From Calocera cornea HHB12733 (Eukaryota > Basidiomycota > Dacrymycetes > Dacrymycetales > Dacrymycetaceae): a DNA stretch of 64,000 nucleotides. The position numbers were made by a program, and so were the translations under genes. The stretch's first letter is position 1, and every line of letters starts with the position of its first letter. This document shows, piece after piece, positions 1-10,620 of the stretch. The notes under the pieces were generated by a model. The model searched no databases and had not been told where the DNA came from. It saw only the letters and a program-made list of their open reading frames with translations. The stretch covers positions 17,760 to 81,759 of the forward strand of contig KV424059.1 of assembly GCA_001632435.1 (NCBI GenBank), given 5' to 3'.

Positions 1-374
1 CCGGCAAATGCTATAGAACAGGAAGGCAATGCAGACAAGATCGTGCCGAACCAAGAAGTATGTTGTCCATGAATGGGAATCCAATGCTGATCGAGAGAAC
101 CTGATAAAATGCCGAATGTAGAACCCCCAAATGCGAACCAAGTGATAGGTGAGCGAAAGAAGCCAGAACCCTTCCCAAAAAGGCATCCGGAAGAGAGGGG
201 AAGCACAGCCGCTCTGTTCCGACTGGACAGTACGGCAACTCGCTTCCTCGCGCTCGCCAGGCGTGGCGAGGTTAAATCCCATATAAGAAAACACGTCAGC
301 AGGCCCCGATTCCCCCGCCCCGCAGAGGATCCAGATAAGGCGGGACTTGTCGACGTAACCCAGGCATGAGTACT
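1..374. other. No recognisable gene at left edge
   Basis: This stretch lies downstream of the stop codon of the minus-strand J-domain gene. It contains short open frames on both strands, none with a recognisable domain or splice pattern. It probably holds the 3' untranslated region of the J-domain gene. Confidence 0.4.
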
Positions 375-2258
375 TCATGAGCCTCCCTTTTCGCGCTCCA
401 TCAACGCGGTTACGCTCTTGGCGACAGCGGTGGCACACTCCTTGACCATCGCTCGTTGAGACTCGGGCACTTTCTTCAACCATTTCTGCTCGAACTTGTC
501 TGGGTGCCATCGGAGCATGGCGTCCTTCAGCCGTGCCTTCCGCGACCGATGCGGGGAATGCTGTGGCGACAGCAAGAACTGAGCAACACTTTGAGGATTG
601 ATGTGGGCAGCAGTTGGACGCGCTTCGGTGACGGGGAATGGTATGGAGTGAAACGTGAGTGACGTCGGTGGTGACTTCGCAAGGTCTTGCCAACGCTTCT
701 CATACGAGTCCCAGAGCGCCGTGATCGATTGAGTCGGAGCGGCTGACGAGTTGGCAGGACCAGCAGTTGGAGGAGGGGCAGATCTTGAATGTGACTGGGA
801 TCCAGCACCGGGAGGTGTTTGGCCTGATGACTGGTGTGGACCTGAGCTTGCACCCGGCCGATGTCCTTGCTGATGCTGATGCTGCCGTTGTTGATGGTGG
901 GAGGAATGCGACGATTGCTGCTGCTGCTGCTGCTGCTGCTGCTGTCGTTGCTGCTGCTCCCTTTGACGCTTCTGCTCCTCGTACTCATTCTGCATGCGCT
1001 CCTGATCGCGGCGAAATTTCTCGTCCTTCTGCCTCTTCTCCTCTTCAGCCCTCTTGCGGATCTCCTCCTGCTGCCTCATCCACTCTTCCTGCTTGCGACG
1101 TGTCTGATCTTGTTTCGCACGTTGTTCAGCTTCCTCGGCGGCTCGACGCTTGGCATCAGCCTCGGCTTTGGCCTTGGCTTCTGCGTGAGCACCAGAGGAA
1201 GCATCTGGAGCAGGACGGCTCGAAGATGTAGGCGGTGGTCGGCGTGGAGGTGCCTGCCAAGTTTGGGGCTGGGGCGATGGCGATGGCGCCCTTGTGGGAG
1301 CGGTCCGATGCCTGGCATACTGTTCGGAGTGTGGAGGCGTTGGATGGGGTACTCGTTCAAACAGAGAGTCATCAGAGGCGCTGCTGGGGCTGGGACTCGA
1401 AGGAGGTGACTCTGGTGTGTATCGCGAGCCATAATTCGGGAGCGGGCCGTCGCTGGCGGAATTGGTGAAAGGGTTCCAGAATCTGGGGGATGATTTAGGT
1501 GGTGAGTTTTCAGGCGTGGTTGGAGGTGTATCGAGAGGTGTATACCGGTTGGTGGGGATGGGTTGGGAGCGGTGATGTGATTGATGTGAACCAGGAAACG
1601 GGGTGGATTGCGGCGGCGGCTTGCGGCTGGAGGTCGGCGGGGGAGTCTTCGGCGGTGGTTGAGCAGCCTGAGGGTAAGAGGTTGGAGATGGTGACGAGTT
1701 AGCATGAGAGTATGGCGTTGAGCGGGCAGAAGAGGTTGAGTTGGAGGCGGAGGTCGGAGCATGCGGCATGCTTGACCCACTACGCTGATGAGGTGACGAC
1801 CGGGTACCTGCCCCAGGTGGGCTCCCCTGGGCTCGTGCTTGAGCAAGACGCGCGGTATACGCCTCAAAACGCTGCTGTACCTCGCGTTGTTTACGCCTTT
1901 CCTCTTCCTCTTTCTTCTTCGCCGCCTGCCTCTGCACAGAAGCCTGGGCGTCGAACACGGCGATTTCGGGCGGTGATGGAGCAACAACCTCCCTCGGAAC
2001 TGCCCGCGCAATCTTCTGTGCCTCGTACGCCTGCCATTCCTCCTGCAACCTCCTCTTCTTCTCTTCCTCAGCTTGCAGGTATTTCTCCCACTCGCGCCTG
2101 AACACCTCCGAAACCTGGAACTGGAGACCTCCTAATTCCCGCGGTATCGGTGGTACTGGCGGCGCCTGGCTTTGGGAGCTTCGAGATATTCGTTGCTTTG
2201 CCGCGGCCAAGTGCTGCTGGTAGGCGTCCGGGGGCAGGCGCGCAGCCACGGACGTCAT
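375..2258 (-). CDS. Degenerate J-domain protein, NFKBIL1-like, coiled-coil
   Basis: Single-exon gene for 627 residues. The C-terminus (about residues 570-627) carries LRWHPDKFEQ followed by a helical segment, resembling the partial J-like domain of NFKBIL1-type proteins; only the HPD loop and the following helix are clear, so it is not a full DnaJ co-chaperone domain. Residues about 60-140 and 370-450 are highly charged Glu/Lys/Arg-rich and predict coiled coils. The middle (about 150-350) is Pro/Ser-rich and disordered, and a poly-Gln run near residue 445 is encoded by a CTG/CAG tract. No signal peptide or membrane segment is seen. The first ATG of the long frame is taken as start. A nuclear or RNA-related role is possible by analogy with NFKBIL1 but is inference. 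Frames on the opposite strand are shadows of this low-complexity sequence. Confidence 0.8.
   Translation of the reverse strand: MTSVAARLPPDAYQQHLAAAKQRISRSSQSQAPPVPPIPRELGGLQFQVSEVFRREWEKYLQAEEEKKRRLQEEWQAYEAQKIARAVPREVVAPSPPEIAVFDAQASVQRQAAKKKEEEERRKQREVQQRFEAYTARLAQARAQGSPPGAGTRSSPHQRSGSSMPHAPTSASNSTSSARSTPYSHANSSPSPTSYPQAAQPPPKTPPPTSSRKPPPQSTPFPGSHQSHHRSQPIPTNRYTPLDTPPTTPENSPPKSSPRFWNPFTNSASDGPLPNYGSRYTPESPPSSPSPSSASDDSLFERVPHPTPPHSEQYARHRTAPTRAPSPSPQPQTWQAPPRRPPPTSSSRPAPDASSGAHAEAKAKAEADAKRRAAEEAEQRAKQDQTRRKQEEWMRQQEEIRKRAEEEKRQKDEKFRRDQERMQNEYEEQKRQREQQQRQQQQQQQQQQSSHSSHHQQRQHQHQQGHRPGASSGPHQSSGQTPPGAGSQSHSRSAPPPTAGPANSSAAPTQSITALWDSYEKRWQDLAKSPPTSLTFHSIPFPVTEARPTAAHINPQSVAQFLLSPQHSPHRSRKARLKDAMLRWHPDKFEQKWLKKVPESQRAMVKECATAVAKSVTALMEREKGGS
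914..961. repeat. CTG/CAG microsatellite encoding poly-Gln
   Basis: About nine consecutive CTG triplets, then an interrupted CTG tract, within the J-domain gene. Read on the minus strand it encodes a glutamine run of ten or more residues and is likely to vary in length between strains. Confidence 0.85.
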
Positions 2259-5200
2259 GGTGAGTGCTATCTGCTTGCTGAGGGTATCCTGCTAGGACAC
2301 CGAGAGGGCAGACCGGATCTTCTTGAAGGGGGTAAGGGCGGGTAGCCGCTGGAAGGGGAATGTAGACGACTCAGGCGGGCGGCTTTCCGCCGTCGTCGAA
2401 CGACCGAGGTCGTGTATAGGCTGGAGGCGTGGGCTGCCACGGCGGTGAATGAGTGACTACAAAACGGCCGGAACCAGGGCTATGCGAGGCGGGAGCGGAG
2501 CGGAAGGTGCTAGTGAGGCCGTCGGCTGCGGAAGCGTGTAGTGAAGCAGTGCAAGGGGGGATGATTCGACGCTGTTGCGTTGCGGGACAGTGGTGGGGTG
2601 AACGAGTGATGTCGTCACGCAGGCGCTCAGGGGGTGGGGGGCAAATCCGCGATGCGATTGCAGGGGTCAAAGGGGGGAACGTTGTGGAGCTGGGGAGTGA
2701 TTTTTTATGAGTCGTGCTGAAGGACTGAACAAAATGTTGGACGGGCTTACCCAAGTATGGCGGCCTGACGGCGGGAGGGAAGGTAGCGGGTTGGAGGGCG
2801 TGGAGTGCGATAACTAGTGGTAGCTTGATAGGGTGAGGCGGCGGCGTCGAGGCTCGAGGAAGACGAGACTATTCCAGCGGAATGAGCAACGAGGCCGGAA
2901 TTGACGGCGAGGGCGAGATAGGACTTACTTAGACAGCAACACGCCGGTAAGCCGGAGGGGCTGAGAGTAGTAAGGGGTGCGTGTATGCGCTGTGCTGTTA
3001 CGGAGGAACGAGCGTCGAGGCGGAGCGCAGGTGGTGGGGCGTGCAGGCGGGCAGGCAAGAGAGAAGAGGCAACAAGGGGACCGTCTTCGGCTTCGGATAT
3101 GGCAACTGCCCTCTTTTGCGGCCTCGACCTCGGAGTGTGATCGAATTGGCTCGGCTTCCGTATGTGTATGCGCCTCAGACTCGGCCCCTGGCTGATCCCA
3201 ACACGACACGACGCGGCGTGGTATGGCGTCCGTATGCTGTGAACCGTGTGGCTCGCGACAGCCTCGAGGCAAACACGCGCCTTCGGGGTTCTCGGCGGAT
3301 TTTCAAATGGGTGGGATATGTGGATGGACCGGATGCGAATTATTGAGGATCGTACAGAAGTCGTCTACGGTGTGGCTGGTGCGTGCAGAGGCGAGGCCCT
3401 GCAGCTGCTGATTGATTCGAGGTTGTGGTGTGGTGAGGTGGGTTATTAGTGGTAGGTTGGGTGGAATGGACGGGATCGTAGGCCAGAAGCCGCCGATGTC
3501 GTAATTAGTCCTGGCCGAGGCGGGTTCCTGAGGAGGCTTGTGCGAATGTAAGAGGGCGTGTACGACGTCGCCAACAGCGCTCTCGTCCCCTCTTTCACAC
3601 TTGGAGCAGGCCTTTATAACCAGGCAACCCCTGTGTGTCTGCCGCCCCTGCAGATTTTGAGCCTGATGGTCGACGTCGGAACACGAGGTACGCCCAACGC
3701 TCTGCTGCCGGTTTTTCTGCCCCAGGGTTCGCGCCCCAGCGGAGTTGAGCTTCTTCAGTCTCCGCTTGCCTCCGTTCAGTTCAATCACCCTATGCCGCTT
3801 TGCTTCCGGGGTTTGGTGCCGTTCGTCAATACGGCCAGACTCGACCGTCCATGCGCTGTCCCTGTCTAGTGCGGCCTTCTTTTTTCCTATCCCCTGCGTC
3901 CCGATGTTGTGGGCTTACCCTTTCTCCTCGTCAAGATGTGTTTCACTGTCCTAACAACGGTCATTGTCGGGCTTATATGCTCTCTGGTTCTGCACGTCTA
4001 CAACGACCCAGTGCATTCCACAGCTTGGCCTTTCACAATAACTTACTCAGCAATCATCCTGTGCGGTCACTTACGGCGAACATACTGCGCATCGCTTATG
4101 TGTACCGCCTTTTTCTTCACCTTTCATGTGAACGGCCGTTCTCCCCGCGCATTCTCCTCCGGTCAGACGCTGGCCGCTGGCTGCGGTGCATATATCCCCG
4201 TAGTGGACCCATCATCACCGCCTGCACGAATCCTATAACCGACGGTCGGGCCAGTCCATTCCGCTCCACTTAGCGAGCCGTCGGCCCGTCGTCCCACCTT
4301 GCCAGTCCCCCAAACTGTTCCACGCAACAATCATCTCCGAGGAACGGAGCGACAGGACCATCCTCTGACGTGGCCTTGCTGCTAGTCAGAGGTCTCCAGC
4401 AAGTCTCTGAGATCTCGAAAATTGCACGTCACAAGCCGCGGCCAAGGTACCACAGATTCCCGCCAGAGCATTATGCGCCTTATTCCACGTAGAACTTCGC
4501 AACTTCGGCAAACGACTTCCTCGATTCTCGTTGTGCCAGCATCGCGATCGAAGTCGAAAGTTTGCCTGTTGGCCCTTATGCTCTTATCTCTGGTGCGTGT
4601 GAAGATGAGCCCCTCTGTGCTGGTCATCTGAGTCCAGAAGATTCGATGTCCGACAAACTCCGATAAGTGCTCCCCGCCCAGCGGCACCGTACTGCTATTG
4701 TCCGCGGACCACTTTCAGCTGCTCGTGACGTCGGCTTCTCGACTTTCAACTTCCCCGCGCGCCGACTTGCCGCCCACGTGTTGATCCAGCGCATCAGCTA
4801 CCGTGCCCGATGCGGAAATGCCGGGCTATGCAAAGGCACGGCGTGTCTTAATCTGCCCTTGATCACTGAGCCATACAGTACCGGCGCCTGCCCGCCGCAA
4901 GGGACCGATGACTGCCATAGAAGGCGCGCACGCGAGCCCGGCGACCTTCGACTTTCTGGTGGGACGGCGATCCCGCCGAGGGGGCTTTGATAGGCCATCG
5001 TTTCATGTTGGTCATCTACCAGTATCTCTTTATGCGCAGGCTACGCATGTGGCGACTCACCTGCGGAAGACGCGCGCCGGAAAGATCAGACGAGATTACT
5101 GCTCAAGCGACCTGGCTTATTGATCTCGCTGCTGACCGTATACTGTTCTCCCTAAGCGAGCCGATTGCATGACCCGACCCGCCCCTTTCGCCGCACGTGC

Positions 5201-7791
5201 AGCAGCCGGCCCCCTTGGAACACGTTCAACAATGACGACGACAATGGTATCGGAAACTTATGAAGTGGCCGTGAAACAGGGGCGCTTCCAACCTCAGGCT
5301 ATTGTCTACTCCCCAGCATCTTGTCTCTATCTAGACTGCGCCTGACACCGCCCCTGAACGTGAAAGACACTTCGCACACGATCTCAGCCAGCTGACGCGT
5401 CCTGCTATATCTGCGCCAGCAGCCCGTCCCTACCGGCTCAACGCCGGCTTGTCCGCCGGCTGCCACAAGGGCTACCGCCAACCGGGCCGACCAAGCCAGC
5501 AGGAGACGCACCGTCACCTCATGCTGAGCACTCAAACGCTGTAACAGGTCCCTAAGAGCCTGGCTCGATGTCGGATTTATGAGACGGGTGTTGCTACCGA
5601 GGACTTTGTCTTCCCCAGATTGGGTTACGCTTCCATGTGGCTGCCACTCTAATGAGAATCGCTCCTTATTAATCCGCGTCGGGAACGAATCCATGGAGAT
5701 TATGTCAGAAGTCGGCCGACATGAGCACCCTACGTCTGGAGAGCGTTTCTCAGCCATTTGCTATATCGACACACATCTACTTCCATTCTGGTTGACCACG
5801 CCTGCTCTCGCACGTCCGTCTCTATACGGGTACGCACAGCTGCAAACATCCTCCGGACGCCCAGCAATGCCTGACACCAGAACGTATGCATCCCATTGTC
5901 ACGTCATGGGCGCCGGGCGGAGACCGGCGTTATCCCCTGCTTTCGTTTGCGTACTGCGGATTCCAATCTCGGTGATGATCTCGGGCATCCCCCTGTGTCT
6001 CTCTTGCGCCCCGCAGTCAGTGCACGTCAATTCAAGGCGTTTCTTTCTCCGCTGTCTGAATCTCTGTAGGATGAGCGTTACTCTGTTGATGAACGCATGG
6101 GTCTGCCAGTCCACGCGATTCTCCGCATCAACTGCGGGCGATATCGCCTAGTCGCGATGTACCGCTCATGGCCATATCATTCTAGTCAGTGGCCGTGCAC
6201 CGTTTCAATCTCAGCTCGGCATGAAGACAAGATAGGAAAGAGTCTTGCTGGTGTCCTGCATCCCGTTGCAAACCTGAAGCTAGAACACATCCAGGACCTT
6301 CCTCGCGAGAAGCGCGAGGCTGGGACCTGTTCGGAAAGCATGAGTTCGCGAGATCGACCTATAACTGTTCTCCGGTTTGTCGGGTGCGAGACTCGCCCAG
6401 CTGGGATCTCTTCCACATTGATGGTTCGGGTTGGCGTAATATGAGTCTGCCCTGCGGCCTCGTTGCTCAGGCACTAAAGGGATGGGGTGCGTTCGGTCCT
6501 CAGCCGGGGTATCAGAATGGAAGGTCGTGTGCGAAAGGATGGAGCCTCGTGTTTTTTTGAGCGCGCGTTTACGATGACGCGAGAAGTAAGCGCCCTGCAT
6601 AGAACGGTAGGTCTGCGTGTGGCACGAGTCAAGATCGGGGCTCTGGTGGGCCAGAGTCGAGGACCTGGAGGAGCTGTCAAGATTTTATCTCCAAGCTATG
6701 TAGACAAGCTGAGCGTTGTGACAAGACTATCAACAGCACTGAACGATTACTGAGTACCATTCAGCTCAACAGGTTATGGGTCTCTGGGTTTTGCCTAAAG
6801 GTGGCCAACCTGTCCGTTGGAAGTCGCAAGTGCCAGCACACTTACATGAGCTCGCGCGTCGCATTAAGGAACAGCAGCTGCATCGAGGCCCTTTATTTCA
6901 CGAGCTGGATAGTGAGCAAGCGTCGTATGGTGCAGAGTTTAGAAGATAGTCCACAATAGTGGCCGGCAGTGTAGTAAGGCCGGCCGGCGGCCCATGGTTC
7001 AGTGGCAGTTTTACCTGCGACACGTTACATCGGCTACCTTCTTTCTCCCCTCTTCCCAAGAAGTGATTCTATACATCTGCCGATCTTCCGAAGTTGCGGA
7101 ACCGTAGGCTGGTAAAGTTCCAGATATGTCAGCGGGTACCGCGGAGTGCTGTACTCAGGCTGTACGGGGCCTTCCAGCTTAGAGTGAACGTCACAGAACT
7201 CTGGTGTGAACATGACGACTTTGAGACTTTTAGCTGAGGGCTCGACAAAGACATCCTGCTTGTTTGCTCGGAAATAGACGGGTTGACCTTTGTTGTTGGT
7301 ATCTCCGCGGTTTACCAGCTGCGCGGCGCAGCGAGCGGCGAGCCTCCGCTCCCAGACGGTTGCAGTGCAAACACCAACTTTAGCGTGCCCAAAAGAGTTC
7401 CAAAGGCTCTGCGGTCTCTTGCTGTCGACCCTGCTGGTGCGAAGGAGCGGAGCGAAGACCGTTCTGTGGCACAGAACCCACACTTCGCGATAGTGGGCCG
7501 AGAGAATGCCCTACTAGTAGACACGTGCGTCACATCGCGTCACACTTCATGTCTAGCTACCTTCGAGTACTACTTGTGGGCTGAAGGAACGTCCAGGAAA
7601 CATGGAGCCACGCTGGCCACTGTTCACTAACCACGGTATCACCAGTGTGACACATCATTAGGCTATATCTAGAAAGAAAGACATGATATATCCCCCTATA
7701 CGAAGAACCAGTGTCATTTAGTGAAGAACGTGAAGGATGCCCCAAGCAGAATCTGTGGGATAAGAGAGTATGGACGAGCGACTTGCTCTGC
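2259..7791. other. 5.5-kb gene-poor region
   Basis: No recognisable gene, RNA or transposon. Open frames are short, overlap on both strands and show no domain, signal peptide or consistent intron pattern. A TATA-like CTTTATAACC at about 3612 has no identifiable gene downstream. The first few hundred bases probably hold the promoter of the minus-strand J-domain gene. The rest may be decayed sequence or hold non-coding transcripts that cannot be judged by eye. Confidence 0.45.
7034..7483 (-). CDS. Unrecognised open frame, possibly a gene fragment
   Basis: A 149-codon minus-strand frame just downstream of the F-box gene A stop. The last hundred or so codons have a mixed, protein-like composition (for example FTPEFCDVHSKLEG), but no known domain is recognised and no convincing upstream exon was found. 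It could be a small gene, the end of a decayed gene, or a chance frame. Function is unknown. Confidence 0.2.
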   Translation of the reverse strand: MWVLCHRTVFAPLLRTSRVDSKRPQSLWNSFGHAKVGVCTATVWERRLAARCAAQLVNRGDTNNKGQPVYFRANKQDVFVEPSAKSLKVVMFTPEFCDVHSKLEGPVQPEYSTPRYPLTYLELYQPTVPQLRKIGRCIESLLGKRGERR

Positions 7792-9898
7792 TCATTCAAT
7801 ATCGATCTCTGACTCGCCCTGAGAAGCAAACAACGAAAGCTGGAAGTCGTCTTCCATGTCAGACAGCGATGAAGTACGGCTATTGAGGAATCCAGTAAAC
7901 TGTCATCACGACCTGAGTGTTTGGTAACTTGAGCCTAAGTTGAAGAACAGGCACACCTTGTCTTCCCACCCTACATGTTGCTGGAGCTCGCTTAGCGAAG
8001 CCGCGTGCCACCGATCCAGATAGTAAGTCTGCAGTGTCTCGCGCATTGCTTCCTGGTGCACTTGGCTGTACCTGATGTGAGAACGGTAGAAGGACCACTT
8101 CTCATAGAGATCGGGTTGTGCGATATTCGTCACAGAGCTTGCCCAGCGGTCGATCATGGATGCTGAGCCTATCACCTGCCTTTTGAATAGGGTTGGATAA
8201 TGCAGTAGAACATCGCGATGCTGCCCTCCAGCGCCTGGTATCACGAAGACAATCCATGCCAGAGAGAGAAACCACAGGTTCCAGGCATCAGACTTGTCGT
8301 TGTAAAGGCGTGGACAGCCACGGCCTGTGCACCATAGGTCGACAAGGTCCCGTCGCATCGCAGCACAGAAACAATCAACTTCTTCGGTGATACTTGGCGT
8401 CGCCGATAGCACGGCAGACTCAAACTCATTCTCTGGAAAGTAGTTGCCTAGAAGTCCCTTCACAGTTGGCAGTTGCAGAAAATCGAGGATTGGCAGGAAT
8501 GTATTCCTCGCGGTATCAGACTGTTGAGCCAGGAACATTGTCATGAATACCGTGCGCAGTTTCGTCTCGTTTCGCGGCTTGTATTTAGCGTCCATACGCC
8601 TCTTCTTCTTTCCACTGAGCAAATCTTCTAGATGTGGACGTAGTCGTTCCCATTCTGTAAATATCAGTGCCAATGAAAGGATATGGGAGCGGAGATAACG
8701 CACTGCACTTTCGGAATGGCTGCTTGAGTACCGTACGCGCAAACTTTCGGAAACTGAGGCCCTCCATGTCTTGACGGTCATGCCCTAGTTGTTCCAAACG
8801 TTGCTTGAAGCTGACGCAGAGTCAAGTGAGCGATCGTTTGCAGTACTATATGTCAAACTCACTCCTCGCATTTGTCACGATGTTGTGTTCGGAGCTCTCG
8901 TGCAGCCTTCTTCTGTACTCCAATGATGAACTTAGTAATCGCGCCACTGCTCTGATAACCATCAGGCTACACATAACCAAATTGGGGGATAATAAGGTTT
9001 TACTGATTCAAGGTCGTCCGCGTATTGAGCCCTCTTTTTGTCGAAAGCAGCCAACTCCGTCGCATCTGGGATAGCCGCCCGACGATGGAACAGCTCCATT
9101 ACCGCTTTGCGATAGAAGAGAGAGTGCTTCGAGTCGAGGCAACGTACCACTAGAGCAGCAGGGCTGTCAGTTGAGCTCATTGATTGAGAGTTGTGCACTT
9201 ACCGACGCCAGGTACCAGGTTTAGTAGAGATGCATCACCGAGCAATTGGGACGCTACGAAGCCATTGATGCAGTGCTCATCTGTACACCGCTTGCAAAGA
9301 CGGATTCGAAGACCGGCCATGGTACCCTTGTCACGACTGATTCTACCACACATCTGGTGTTGTTCAGAATGAAGCAGTCCGATGCATAGTAATGAGTTTA
9401 CCTGACAGATCTGTTGAAAGATAAAGCCCGCATAGGACCACTCGGTCAAGTCGGGAGGCAGCTCGGGGAGGTTGGGTACATTCGCACGCGCGTGTACCCA
9501 GGCCACTTTACCGTCAGGACTCGTGAGCCACATGCGCGCACTCTTGCTAGTATAGGACATCCTGAGAACATCGATAGGGTTTAAATAGGACATAATCTGT
9601 GCGCATACATGTATCAGTGATGCATCCCGACGCGTAAAAAGGCGCATATATGCTTACTTCGAGCATAATATCAGTCGGAGACTCTTCCAGCCAGTTTATC
9701 ACACGTTTCGTCGCCTTGCGCGTCTTGCGCGAGCGCTTCATTGTCTTCGATATCTCAGCAGCAGCGTCGTCGGCAGAGGGAGGATCAGGAGCTTTGCGTT
9801 TCCTGCCGCGCTTAGGGGCGGAGGTAGAGCTGTGCATACATGTCAGTACAATGCCATGTACGGGGGAAGGAGCATGCGGCGCACGTTGTGTCGGCCAT
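7792..9898 (-). CDS. F-box protein, paralogue A, with Cys-rich motif
   Basis: Nine exons (9885-9898, 9658-9829, 9402-9596, 9203-9353, 9004-9149, 8863-8951, 8704-8810, 7957-8654, 7792-7899) join in frame to 559 residues. The N-terminus is basic and nuclear-signal-like (KRGRKRK, KRSRKTRK). An F-box (LEESPTDIMLEIMSYLNPID) spans the second intron, followed by the family block WVHARANVPNLPELPPDLTEW. A likely zinc-binding set follows: QMCG, then RLCKRCTDEHC. The rest is helical with an acidic C-terminal tail. F-box proteins of this kind usually recruit substrates to SCF (Skp1-cullin) ubiquitin ligases; the substrate is unknown. The start is chosen because the 14-nt first exon has a good context and restores frame. 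Intron phases match genes C and D. Confidence 0.85.
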
Positions 9899-10620
9899 CT
9901 CGGCAGAGAAGACGACGGGAAGAGTAGTTTGAGCACCGGGTTGAGAGTGTAAGCTCGAGCACCGAGTCAGACGAGCGGAGATGATGGTGGTCAAGAGCAG
10001 GGACGATGCGAGCTCTTGCGCGAAACCCTCCTTATATAAGGACGCAGAGCCTGGACCTCTAGCTGCGCGCGTACGATCAGCCCTTCACATGGGCAGAGAG
10101 CGCGGCTCACGTGGTCTAGACCAGCTCGAACGCTGCGATATCCGGATTCGCCGAGATTCCGGAGGAGTCGCGTCGCGTCGCGTCGGCTCAGTTGGCAGGC
10201 ACAACCCGGCGCTTAACTTGGAGGCCATGCATCACTTTTCCATTTATGAGAGGGTGTTTTGTGCTGCACCTGACGCTGGGGAGAGGATATTTCACGAGTG
10301 CTAGCTGGCAGAGATGCGACGCGTCTGTGCCCACAGTCAGTGAATGGGTCGCGAAAACCAGAAAACCACTCACCGATCACCCACGACCCACAGTGCTCCC
10401 ATGCCCCTGGCCGTCCGTCGCCTCGCCCGCACAAACAAACGAAGCGGACTGCAAACGCATACATAACCCAGACCAAAGCCTACAAGTACATCATCGCCCC
10501 CTCCTCGAGTGACACAGTCCCAACCAGAACCAGAACCAGAACCAGACTCAGAGCCAGACCGTGACCAACCGTTAACCCTGAACGAGACCCGCAGAACCGG
10601 CCTTGCCGCCCTGCCCGCAC
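9899..10620. other. Intergenic region upstream of F-box gene A
   Basis: Holds the promoter side of gene A and the 3' flank of the minus-strand Ser/Pro-rich gene. A short array of CCAGAA units lies around 10521-10560. No gene was recognised. Confidence 0.5.
10031..10040 (-). promoter_or_regulatory. TATA box of F-box gene A
   Basis: The palindromic CTTATATAAG lies about 135 bp upstream of the proposed start codon at 9898 on the minus strand, a plausible distance for a core promoter with a short leader. Confidence 0.55.

Noticed and set aside
3909..4238. Plus-strand frame with hydrophobic stretches near 3.9-4.2 kb
   Set aside because: Starts at GTG, has no ATG, no splice signals and no recognisable transmembrane family; taken as chance.
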